Part shown: positions 57,447-64,000 of the stretch, piece by piece | Position numbering within the stretch: the stretch's first letter is position 1 | Layout of the letters: every line of letters begins with the position of its first letter | NCBI GenBank assembly: GCA_963706685.1 | Contig: CAVPMY010000004.1 | Location: forward strand, 124,001 to 188,000 | From: CADEEN01 sp963706685 | GTDB lineage: Bacteria > Pseudomonadota > Gammaproteobacteria > Burkholderiales > Burkholderiaceae_C | Length of the DNA stretch: 64,000 bases | Reading direction: 5' to 3' | Notes under the pieces: generated by a model | Seen by the model: only the letters and a program-made list of their open reading frames with translations | The model's database searches: none | What the model was told of the DNA's origin: nothing | Program-made: the position numbers and the translations under genes

Positions 57447-58571
57447 CTAGAGGATGACCAGGTTGTCCCTGTGGATGAGTTCCGGTTCGGCGGCGTAGCC
57501 GAGCATCGCTTCAATCTGCGCCGACGGCTTGCGAGCGATCAGGCGCGTTTCCGCCGCCGAGTAGTTGGCCAGTCCACGCGCCACTTCCTGGCCCTCGGGC
57601 GACCGCACCGCAATCACGTCGCCGCGCGCGAAACCGCCAGCGACGTCGACCACGCCGATCGGCAACAGGCTCTTGCCTTCGCCTCGCAATTTTCCCACTG
57701 CGCCGGCATCGACGGTCACCGAGCCGCGCAATTGCAGGTGGTCCACCATCCACTGCTTTCGCGCCGCGAGCGTCGCCGTGGAGGCGATCAAAGCCGTGCC
57801 GATCGATTCGCCCGCGGCCAGCCGCAGCAGCACGTCGTGCTCGCGGCCCCAGGCGATGATCGTGCTTGCACCGCTGCTGGCGGCGCGCTTGGCCGCCAGC
57901 ACCTTGGTCAACATGCCGCCGCGGCCAATGGCCGAACCGACGCCGCCGGCCATGCGCTCCAGTGCCTCGTCGCCCGCACGCGCGACGTCGATGAAGCGTG
58001 CGTTCGCGTCCCTGCGCGGGTCAGCCGAGTACAGACCGCGCTGATCGGTGAGGATGACCAGCGCGTCGGCTTCGATCAGGTTGGCCACCAGCGCACCCAG
58101 GGTGTCGTTGTCGCCGAACTTGATCTGGTCGTTGACGACCGTGTCGTTCTCGTTGATGACCGGCAGCGCTTTCAGTGCCAGCAGCGTGCGCAGGGTCGAG
58201 CGTGCATTGAGATAGCGCTCGCGGTCGGCCAGGTCGGCATGCGTCAGCAGGACTTGCGCGCTGGTGATGCCATGCTGCGACAACTGGCTCGCGTACATCT
58301 GCACCAGGCCCATCTGTCCGACCGCAGCAGCCGCCTGCAGCTCGTGCAGCTCGCGCGGGCGCGTCTTCCAGCCCAGGCGCTTCATGCCTTCGGCAATTGC
58401 GCCGCTGGAGACCATGAGCACTTCGCGGCCCTCGCGTGCGAGTGCGGCCAGCTGGCGGCACCAATCGCCGATCGCTGACGCATCGAGTCCGCGTCCCTCG
58501 TTGGTGACCAGGCTCGAGCCGACCTTGACGACGATGCGCCGCGCATGGCGCAGCAGCGAAGGCTCAGCCAT
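57447..58571 (-). CDS. proB: Glutamate 5-kinase
   Basis: A 374-residue kinase for the first step of proline synthesis. The amino-acid kinase domain has RIVVKVGSSLVTNEGRGLDA, VLMVSSGAIAEGMKRLGW, PVINENDTVVNDQIKFGDND and LVILTDQRGLYSADPRRDAN. A C-terminal PUA domain follows (about 285-370). It overlaps the obgE end by 8 bases and is the last gene of the rplU-rpmA-obgE-proB series, a standard order in betaproteobacteria. Confidence 0.96.
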   Translation of the reverse strand: MAEPSLLRHARRIVVKVGSSLVTNEGRGLDASAIGDWCRQLAALAREGREVLMVSSGAIAEGMKRLGWKTRPRELHELQAAAAVGQMGLVQMYASQLSQHGITSAQVLLTHADLADRERYLNARSTLRTLLALKALPVINENDTVVNDQIKFGDNDTLGALVANLIEADALVILTDQRGLYSADPRRDANARFIDVARAGDEALERMAGGVGSAIGRGGMLTKVLAAKRAASSGASTIIAWGREHDVLLRLAAGESIGTALIASTATLAARKQWMVDHLQLRGSVTVDAGAVGKLRGEGKSLLPIGVVDVAGGFARGDVIAVRSPEGQEVARGLANYSAAETRLIARKPSAQIEAMLGYAAEPELIHRDNLVIL

Positions 58572-59640
58572 CGCCTTGCTCCGCGGCGGCGCCGTCGAAA
58601 CGCTCGTCGTGCAACTCTGCCGAGGGTGCGCGCGTGGCGGCCACATGCTCATAGACCGCGTGCAGCAGGGGCTCCAGCCCCTTGCGTGCGAGCGCGGAGA
58701 TCTCGAAGATCGGACCCTTCCAGCGCAGGCGCTTGACGAAATCCCTGACGCGCGCCGCGCGCCCGTCCTCGGCAACCATGTCGATCTTGTTGAGCACGAG
58801 CCAGCGCGGCTTGTCGGCCAGAGCGCGATCGTACTTCTTAAGCTCGCCGACGATCGCACGCGCCTGCGCCACCGGGTCGACGTTGTCGTCGAACGGCGCG
58901 ATATCCACGATGTGCAGCAACAGGCGCGTGCGCTGCAGATGGCGCAGGAACTGATGCCCCAGCCCGGCCCCTTCGGCAGCGCCTTCGATCAGGCCCGGCA
59001 CGTCGGCAACGACGAAACTTTTCTCCGGGGCGACGCGCACGACACCCAGGTTCGGGTGCAGGGTGGTGAACGGATAGTCGGCGATCTTGGGCCGCGCGTT
59101 GGAGATGGCCGCGATCAGCGTGCTCTTGCCGGCGTTGGGCATGCCGAGCAGGCCGACGTCGGCGAGCACGCGCAGCTCGAGCTTGAGCTTCCTGCTTTCG
59201 CCCGGCCAGCCTGGCGTTTTCTGTCGCGGCGCACGGTTGGTGCTGGTCTTGAAATGCAGATTGCCGAAGCCACCGTCACCTCCCTTGCAGACCAGTACCT
59301 TCTCGCCGGGATTCAAGAGCTCGGCGATCACCTCACCCGAGTCAAAGTCCTTCAAAATTGTCCCCACGGGCATGCGCAACACGATGTCATCCGACGCGGC
59401 GCCGAACTGGTCCGAGCCGCGGCCGGGTTCGCCATTGCGGGCTTCGTGCCGACGGGCATAACGGTAGTCGATCAGCGTGTTCAGATTCACATCGGCGACG
59501 GCGAAGATGCTGCCGCCGCGTCCGCCGTTGCCCCCGTTGGGTCCGCCGAACGGGATGAACTTCTCACGCCGGAAACTCACGCAACCCGCGCCGCCATTGC
59601 CGGCGGCAACGTCGATGGTGGCTTCGTCAACGAACTTCAT
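58564..59640 (-). CDS. obgE: GTPase Obg/CgtA
   Basis: A 358-residue essential ribosome-assembly GTPase. The Gly-rich Obg fold covers about residues 1-158 (MKFVDEATIDVAAGNGGAGC, then FGGPNGGNGGRGG). The G domain has P-loop GLLGMPNAGKSTLIAAISNA, switch DYPFTTLHPNLGVV, VADVPGLIEGAAEGAGLGHQ and NKID in LVLNKIDMVAEDG. The C-terminal tail is short and acidic. It lies 73 bases after rpmA, with a terminator-like hairpin between. Confidence 0.97.
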   Translation of the reverse strand: MKFVDEATIDVAAGNGGAGCVSFRREKFIPFGGPNGGNGGRGGSIFAVADVNLNTLIDYRYARRHEARNGEPGRGSDQFGAASDDIVLRMPVGTILKDFDSGEVIAELLNPGEKVLVCKGGDGGFGNLHFKTSTNRAPRQKTPGWPGESRKLKLELRVLADVGLLGMPNAGKSTLIAAISNARPKIADYPFTTLHPNLGVVRVAPEKSFVVADVPGLIEGAAEGAGLGHQFLRHLQRTRLLLHIVDIAPFDDNVDPVAQARAIVGELKKYDRALADKPRWLVLNKIDMVAEDGRAARVRDFVKRLRWKGPIFEISALARKGLEPLLHAVYEHVAATRAPSAELHDERFDGAAAEQGDG

Positions 59641-59666
59641 GGCGCAATGGTAGGGGCAGCAGAAAC

Positions 59667-59691
59667 GAAAAGGCCCCGTCTGCGCGGGGCC
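59667..59691 (-). terminator. Terminator or attenuator between rpmA and obgE
   Basis: On the minus strand GGCCCCG pairs with CGGGGCC (59672-59678 with 59685-59691) around 6 bases, followed by TTTT and CGTTTC. It would reduce read-through from the abundant ribosomal-protein mRNA into obgE and proB. Confidence 0.75.
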
Positions 59692-59713
59692 CTTGCAGCA
59701 AGCAAGTGCGGGC

Positions 59714-59971
59714 TCAGGCCGGCAGGACGCTCACGGTTTGGTTGTTGCGCTCGCCCTTGACAGCGAATTTGACGTGGCCATCGATCAGCGCGAACAGCGT
59801 GTGATCGCGGCCGATACCGACATTGGTGCCGGCGTGAACCTTGGTGCCGCGCTGGCGCACGATGATCGAGCCGGCGCTGACCTTCTCGCCGCCAAAGGCC
59901 TTGATGCCCAGCATCTTCGGTTGCGAATCGCGGCCATTTCGGGTCGAGCCGCCGCCCTTTTTCTGTGCCAT
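59714..59971 (-). CDS. rpmA: 50S ribosomal protein L27
   Basis: An 85-residue L27 with the standard start MAQKKGGGSTRNGRDSQPKM and core LGIKAFGGEKVSAGSIIVRQ, then RGTKVHAGTNVGIGRDHTLF. Its N-terminal tail reaches the peptidyl transferase centre. It begins 12 bases after the rplU stop. Confidence 0.98.
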   Translation of the reverse strand: MAQKKGGGSTRNGRDSQPKMLGIKAFGGEKVSAGSIIVRQRGTKVHAGTNVGIGRDHTLFALIDGHVKFAVKGERNNQTVSVLPA

Positions 59972-59983
59972 CTCAGACGCTCC

Positions 59984-60613
59984 TTACTTCTTGACGCCAC
60001 CGACCAGTTCGTCGGTGAGTTTCTTGAATTCGTCCAGCTTGCCGTCGCGCAGCAGCGCGGCCTGCTGTGGCCAAGTGTCGGTGCTGGCCAGGCTGAAGCG
60101 CCCGCCCGACGACTTGAGCATCGCCGTCAAGGCTTCCGGCTTCGCGTCAGCCAATTGCGCGAAGCTGCGGATGCGGTTGTCGGAGAGCACCTTGGCAATC
60201 TTCGGGCCGATGCCTTCGATCAGCTCGATGTCATCCTTGCCGCCCTTTTGGGGCGCCAGCATCAGCGGCGCTGATGTGGCGGCTTTGGCCGAGGTGCCCG
60301 AACCGTCGAGGATTTCTCCGACGAAGATCTCCGTATAGCCCTGGCGGTGGCCTTGCGACTTCTTGTAGTGCTTGCGGCGACGCATCTTGAAGATGCGGAC
60401 CTTGTCGTGTTTGCCATGCGCCAAGACCGTGGCGTTCACGCTGGCGCCTGCCACCAGGGGGGATCCGACCTTCAGGTCTGCGCCGTTGCCTACGGCGAGC
60501 ACCTGATCGATCACGATGTCCTGGCCAACATTCGCAGCAATCTGTTCTAGCTTGATCTTTTCGCCGGGAGCAACTTTGTATTGTTTGCCTCCGGTTTTTA
60601 TGACCGCGTACAT
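59984..60613 (-). CDS. rplU: 50S ribosomal protein L21 with a long C-terminal helix-hairpin-helix extension
   Basis: A 209-residue L21, about twice the usual 103. Residues 1-103 are an ordinary L21 (MYAVIKTGGKQYKVAPGEKI, IFKMRRRKHYKKSQGHRQGY, TEIFVGEI). A short Ser/Ala linker leads to a second domain at about 130-209: DDIELIEGIGPKIAKVLSDN, IRSFAQLADAKPEALTAMLK and DTWPQQAALLRDGKLDEFKK, ending LTDELVGGVKK. EGIGPKIAKVL is a classic helix-hairpin-helix, nucleic-acid-binding type. The frame is continuous with no sign of error. I recall a similar tail on L21 of Bacteroidetes, while most betaproteobacteria have the short form. ATG 60611-60613 is the family start. Confidence 0.93.
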   Translation of the reverse strand: MYAVIKTGGKQYKVAPGEKIKLEQIAANVGQDIVIDQVLAVGNGADLKVGSPLVAGASVNATVLAHGKHDKVRIFKMRRRKHYKKSQGHRQGYTEIFVGEILDGSGTSAKAATSAPLMLAPQKGGKDDIELIEGIGPKIAKVLSDNRIRSFAQLADAKPEALTAMLKSSGGRFSLASTDTWPQQAALLRDGKLDEFKKLTDELVGGVKK

Positions 60614-60723
60614 GTGTGCCCCTCTAGGAAATCCAGTGAAGCCTCGCCGCGCTGGCGCTCGATCGAAGGTCGGCACCGTCGTTGCCAACAACAGGCAAGG
60701 ATGAGCATTGCGAGGAACCGAGA

Positions 60724-60765
60724 AGTATAGCAGTGCCGATGGTCGAGTCGGCGGCTTCCTATAAT
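60724..60765. promoter_or_regulatory. Divergent promoters for rplU and the polyprenyl synthase gene
   Basis: A TATACT box on the minus strand (60724-60729) faces rplU, and a perfect TATAAT on the plus strand (60760-60765) faces the polyprenyl synthase gene. The boxes are 30 bases apart, so their -35 regions would overlap back to back. No strong -35 sequence is visible for either. Confidence 0.55.
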
Positions 60766-60795
60766 GACGCATCTTCAGACCCCCGGCGCCCTCTC

Positions 60796-61800
60796 GTGAT
60801 TCCAGCAGTAGCCGCTACGCGGCTCCCACCCGCCACGGCCGGCGCCAGCACCGATCCGTTGGCGGGGCACATGGCACAGGTCGATGCCGTGATAGCCGAG
60901 CGCTTGCGTTCCGACGTCGCGCTAGTCAACCAGATCGGGCAATACATCGTCAGCGCCGGCGGCAAACGCATACGCCCTCGGTTGGTGCTGCTGTTCGCCA
61001 ATGCACTCGGACATGCCGGCGAGGACCAGTTCACGCTGGCCGCCACGGTGGAGTTCATCCACACCGCAACCTTGTTACACGACGATGTGGTCGATGAATC
61101 GTCTCTGCGCCGCGGCCGTCAGACTGCCAACGCTGTCTTCGGCAATGCCGCCAGCGTGCTGGTCGGCGACTTCCTCTATTCGCGCGCCTTCCAGATGATG
61201 GTCTCGGTGAACAACCTGCGCGTGCTGGACGTGCTGGCCGACGCGACCAACGTCATCGCCGAGGGCGAGGTGCTGCAGTTGATGAACATGCACGACCCCG
61301 ACCTGGCTGTCGAAGACTACCTGCGGGTGATCCGCTCAAAGACCGCCAAGCTGTTCGAGGCCAGCGCGCGATTGGGCGCAATCATCGCCGGCGCAGAGCC
61401 GGCCGTGGAGGCGTCTTGCGCAAGCTATGGACGTTCGCTGGGAACTGCGTTTCAGCTGGTCGATGATTTGCTTGACTATGACGGCGAAACACATGAACTC
61501 GGCAAGAACGTTGGCGACGATTTGCGTGAGGGCAAGCCGACATTGCCGCTGTTGGTGGCCATGTCGCAAGGCAGTCCGGACGAGCGCGAACTGATTCGGC
61601 ACGCGATTGAAAACGGCGAAGTGATCCGGCTTCCAGACGTGGTGGCTGCTGTGCGCCGCACCGGGGCGATCGATGTCGCGCGAGCCCTGGCCGCTGCAGA
61701 AGCCGAGGCGGCGCGTACCTGCGCACTGTCCTTGCCGCCGTCTCGCTACAAAGACGCTCTGCTACACTTGTGCGCTCGGGCCGTCGATCGCTCCTCGTGA
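60796..61800 (+). CDS. ispB: Polyprenyl diphosphate synthase (octaprenyl type, IspB-like)
   Basis: A 334-residue trans-prenyltransferase making the long side chain of ubiquinone. The first Asp-rich motif is LLHDDVVDESSLRRGRQTAN (DDxxD) and the second is FQLVDDLLDYDGETHELGKN. AGGKRIRPRLVLLFANALG and EGEVLQLMNM also fit. I start at GTG 60796 because a TATAAT promoter at 60760-60765 lies downstream of the other in-frame starts (60682, 60739). Chain length is inferred from family similarity only. tRNA-Pro follows 17 bases after the stop. Confidence 0.9.
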   Translation: MIPAVAATRLPPATAGASTDPLAGHMAQVDAVIAERLRSDVALVNQIGQYIVSAGGKRIRPRLVLLFANALGHAGEDQFTLAATVEFIHTATLLHDDVVDESSLRRGRQTANAVFGNAASVLVGDFLYSRAFQMMVSVNNLRVLDVLADATNVIAEGEVLQLMNMHDPDLAVEDYLRVIRSKTAKLFEASARLGAIIAGAEPAVEASCASYGRSLGTAFQLVDDLLDYDGETHELGKNVGDDLREGKPTLPLLVAMSQGSPDERELIRHAIENGEVIRLPDVVAAVRRTGAIDVARALAAAEAEAARTCALSLPPSRYKDALLHLCARAVDRSS

Positions 61801-61817
61801 TGCCAGACAGCCTACTT

Positions 61818-61894
61818 CGGGGTGTAGCTTAGCCTGGTAGAGCGCTACGTTCGGGACGTAGAGGCCGGAGGTTCGAATCCTCTCACCCCGACCA
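61818..61894 (+). tRNA. tRNA-Pro (CGG anticodon)
   Basis: A 77-base tRNA with encoded CCA. The acceptor stem CGGGGTG/CACCCCG is perfect. The anticodon stem CTACG/CGTAG holds loop TTCGGGA with anticodon CGG, reading CCG codons. The T-arm is GGAGGTTCGAATCCTC. It lies just after the polyprenyl synthase gene. Confidence 0.95.
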
Positions 61895-62047
61895 CCCGAG
61901 ACCACATAGCGTATAGGCACCCCGTGCAGGAGGCGTTTGGACGTGAACTGTTGCCGTCCGGGACATCCTGGCTGGTTGCACATCGATTTACAGTGCCTAG
62001 GTGATCGGCGATGATCGATTCGCTTTTTGCATGGTGAACTGACACTC

Positions 62048-63762
62048 GTGGATACGCTAGCTGATGCCCCCTTCTCTTCGCTGTCCGGCGTGGCGCGAGT
62101 GCTTGTGCACGCCGGCAAGCTCAATGGCAAGACCGCTGAGGACTTGGTCAAGTCAGCGGCGAGCGCAAGACCAGCTTCGTCTCGGCCCTGATCGCCGCCG
62201 GTTCGGTTTCCGCGTCCGATCTGGCGCACACACTGTCGGGCGCCCTGGCGCTGCCGGTGCTTGATCTGTCGTCGGTCGAAGCCGAGCGGCTGCCGCGAAA
62301 CGTCATCGACGCCAAGCTGGTCGCGCAGTACCAGATCGTCGTGCTCGGCAAGCGTGGCAATCGGTTGTTCATCGGCGGGGCCGACCCGACCGACCAGGAG
62401 GCCGTCGAACGCATCAAGTTCGCCACGCAGCTGTCGCCCGAGTGGGTGATCGTCGAGTACGACAAGCTGGCCAAGCACCTGTCGAGCTTGGGCGGCTCGG
62501 CCAGCGACACGATCGAACAGCTCGCCGACGGCGACTTCGATTTCGACGTCACGGACGACCCGGCCGAGCAAGAGAGCGCGGAGAGCGTCGCCGAGGTCGA
62601 AGACGCGCCGGTGGTGCGTTTCCTGCAGAAGATGCTGATCGATGCGATCAATGCCCGCGCTTCGGACCTGCACTTCGAGCCCTACGAGTACAACTACCGT
62701 GTGCGCTTTCGTATCGACGGCGAGTTGCGCGAGATCACGCAACCGCCGATCGCGATCAAGGACAAGCTGGCCTCGCGCATCAAGGTCATCAGCCGGCTCG
62801 ACATCTCCGAAAAACGCGTGCCGCAGGACGGCCGGATGAAATTGAAGTTCGGCAGCCACGCGATCGACTTCCGAGTCTCGACGTTGCCGACGTTGTTCGG
62901 CGAGAAGATCGTGATCCGTATTCTCGATCCGTCGTCGGCCAAGCTCGGCATCGAGGCCCTGGGCTACGAGAAGATCGAGAAGGAGCGCTTGCTCAAGGCC
63001 ATTGCCCGCCCCTACGGCATGGTACTGGTCACCGGACCCACCGGCTCGGGCAAGACGGTGTCGCTCTACACCTGCCTGAACATGCTGAACCAGCCGGGCG
63101 TCAACATCGCGACCGTCGAAGATCCGGCGGAAATCAACTTGCCGGGGGTCAATCAGGTCAACGTCAACGACAAGGCAGGCTTGAACTTCGCTGTCGCCCT
63201 GAAGGCATTCCTGCGTCAGGATCCGGACATCATCATGGTCGGCGAGATTCGCGACCTCGAAACCGCCGACATCGCGCTGAAGGCGGCGCAGACCGGCCAT
63301 TTGGTGATGAGCACGTTGCACACCAACGATGCACCGACGACGCTGACGCGGTTGCTCAACATGGGCGTGGCGCCGTTCAACGTTGCGGCAAGCGTGCTCT
63401 TGATCACGGCTCAGCGTCTGGCGCGGCGCCTGTGCGAGTCATGCAAGACGCCGGCGGATTACCCTCGCGATGCGCTCAAGCGCGCCGGTTTTACCGACAC
63501 CGATCTTGACGGTTCCTGGAAGCCCTACAAGGCGGTCGGCTGCTCGGCCTGCAACAACGGCTACAAGGGTCGTGTAGGTCTGTACCAGGTCATGCCCATT
63601 ACCGACGATATCCAGAGATTGATCCTGGCCTCCGGCTCGGTACTCGACATTGAAACCCAGGCGGCCAAAGAAGGCGTACGCGACTTGCGTCAATCCGGTC
63701 TGCTCAAAGTCAAGGCGGGGGCAACGACGCTCGAAGAGATCATCAGCGTGACCAACGAATGA
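62048..63762 (+). CDS. pilB: Type IV pilus assembly ATPase PilB, with one frame break near the start
   Basis: The hexameric ATPase that drives pilus extension (about 571 residues once repaired). GTG 62048 opens a MshEN-type N-terminal domain (ADAPFSSLSGVARVLVHAGK). A base is missing near 62,163; adding one C restores SAAERKTSFVSALIAAG, and the rest is one frame. The 1,715-base length is one short of a multiple of three. Walker A is VTGPTGSGKTVSLYTCLNML, the Asp box TVEDPAEINLPGVNQVNVND, Walker B DPDIIMVGEIRDLETADIAL and the His box MSTLHTNDAPTTLTRLLNMG. A zinc tetracysteine follows (CESC and CSAC). pilC starts 58 bases downstream. Confidence 0.93.
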
Positions 63763-63820
63763 CGGTCGCGCGGTTCCCGTAAATCACCGTATCCAACCAA
63801 TCGCCGGCCCCGGAGGGTTC

Positions 63821-64000
63821 ATGGCCACAGCAGCTGCAGTCAGAGACATCAAGGATTTTGTCTTCGAGTGGGAAGGCAAGGACAAGAACGGCAAGGTCGT
63901 TCGTGGCGAGGTGCGCTCGGGCGGCGAGGCTCAGGTCAGCGCTCAGCTGCGCCGGCAAGGCATCTTGGTCACCAAGGTCAAGAAGCGCCGCATGCGCGGT
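63821..64000 (+). CDS. pilC: Type IV pilus inner-membrane platform protein PilC (5' end only)
   Basis: The first 60 codons of PilC, cut by the window edge. MATAAAVRDIKDFVFEWEGK, then DKNGKVVRGEVRSGGEAQVS, and LRRQGILVTKVKKRR are the typical cytoplasmic start of this GspF-family protein. A strong GGAGG site is 4-8 bases upstream. It follows pilB, the normal pilB-pilC order. Confidence 0.93.
   Translation, partial: MATAAAVRDIKDFVFEWEGKDKNGKVVRGEVRSGGEAQVSAQLRRQGILVTKVKKRRMRG

Noticed and set aside
61895..62047. A sigma-54 promoter before pilB (TGGCTGGTTGCA near 61,970)
   Set aside because: The GG and GC elements are too close; the -24/-12 spacing does not fit.

Overview
This window is chromosomal DNA from a high-GC betaproteobacterium of the order Burkholderiales; I infer the Rubrivivax/Leptothrix/Roseateles side from gene order and protein flavour. 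It is mostly ordinary core genome, tightly packed, with many start/stop overlaps (ATGA, GTGA, TTGA). I see no prophage, insertion sequence, integrase or CRISPR array, and no gene-free stretch longer than 300 bases.

Layout. 1-6.2 kb (minus): a TetR-family regulator followed by a three-part RND efflux pump (outer-membrane factor, periplasmic adaptor, inner-membrane permease running off the left edge). 6.3-16.7 kb (minus): the type IV pilus chemosensory operon pilG-pilH-pilI-pilJ-pilL, with a very large multi-Hpt CheA-type kinase. 16.7-19.3 kb: rubredoxin divergent from thiD-hemL. 19.4-26.3 kb (plus): mpl, a YqiA-like esterase, an RNB ribonuclease, a TonB-like protein, mtgA, an unknown protein and a TlpA-like thioredoxin. 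26.5-31.9 kb (plus): accB-accC, prmA, a DUF3426 zinc-ribbon protein, a PfkB-family kinase and a small coiled-coil protein. 32.0-37.1 kb (minus): a histone H1-like protein, then nrdB and nrdA, with two NrdR-box-like sites upstream of nrdA. 37.4-42.4 kb (minus): ampD, a PilR/PilS-type two-component system, a small Cys-containing membrane protein and a cytochrome c assembly protein. 42.5-46.1 kb: ffh, a DUF2726 protein and ftsY, then tRNA-Met. 46.1-53.3 kb: miaB, hemA-prfA-prmC, a putative outer-membrane protein, grxD and ubiX. 53.3-56.7 kb (minus): proS, a DUF418 membrane protein and a lytic transglycosylase. 56.9-61.9 kb: rppH, then rplU-rpmA-obgE-proB (minus), then a polyprenyl diphosphate synthase and tRNA-Pro. 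62.0-64.0 kb: pilB and the start of pilC.

Common threads are type IV pilus control and assembly (three separate loci), cell-wall synthesis and recycling (mpl, mtgA, ampD, lytic transglycosylase), protein synthesis and targeting (ffh, ftsY, prfA, prmC, prmA, rplU, rpmA, obgE, proS, miaB), and tetrapyrrole/quinone precursors (hemL, hemA, polyprenyl synthase, ubiX).

Sequence quality is uneven. Two stretches (about 1-3,930 and 20,360-22,720) carry single-base insertions or deletions roughly every 50-150 bases through genes that are otherwise well conserved. Single frame breaks also occur in nrdA, pilR and pilB. I read these mainly as assembly or base-calling errors, not gene decay. The more interesting biology is a ribosomal protein L21 with a long helix-hairpin-helix tail, a multi-hairpin repeat placed inside the pil and acc operons, the paired NrdR boxes, and ffh and ftsY lying about 1 kb apart with a DUF2726 gene between them.
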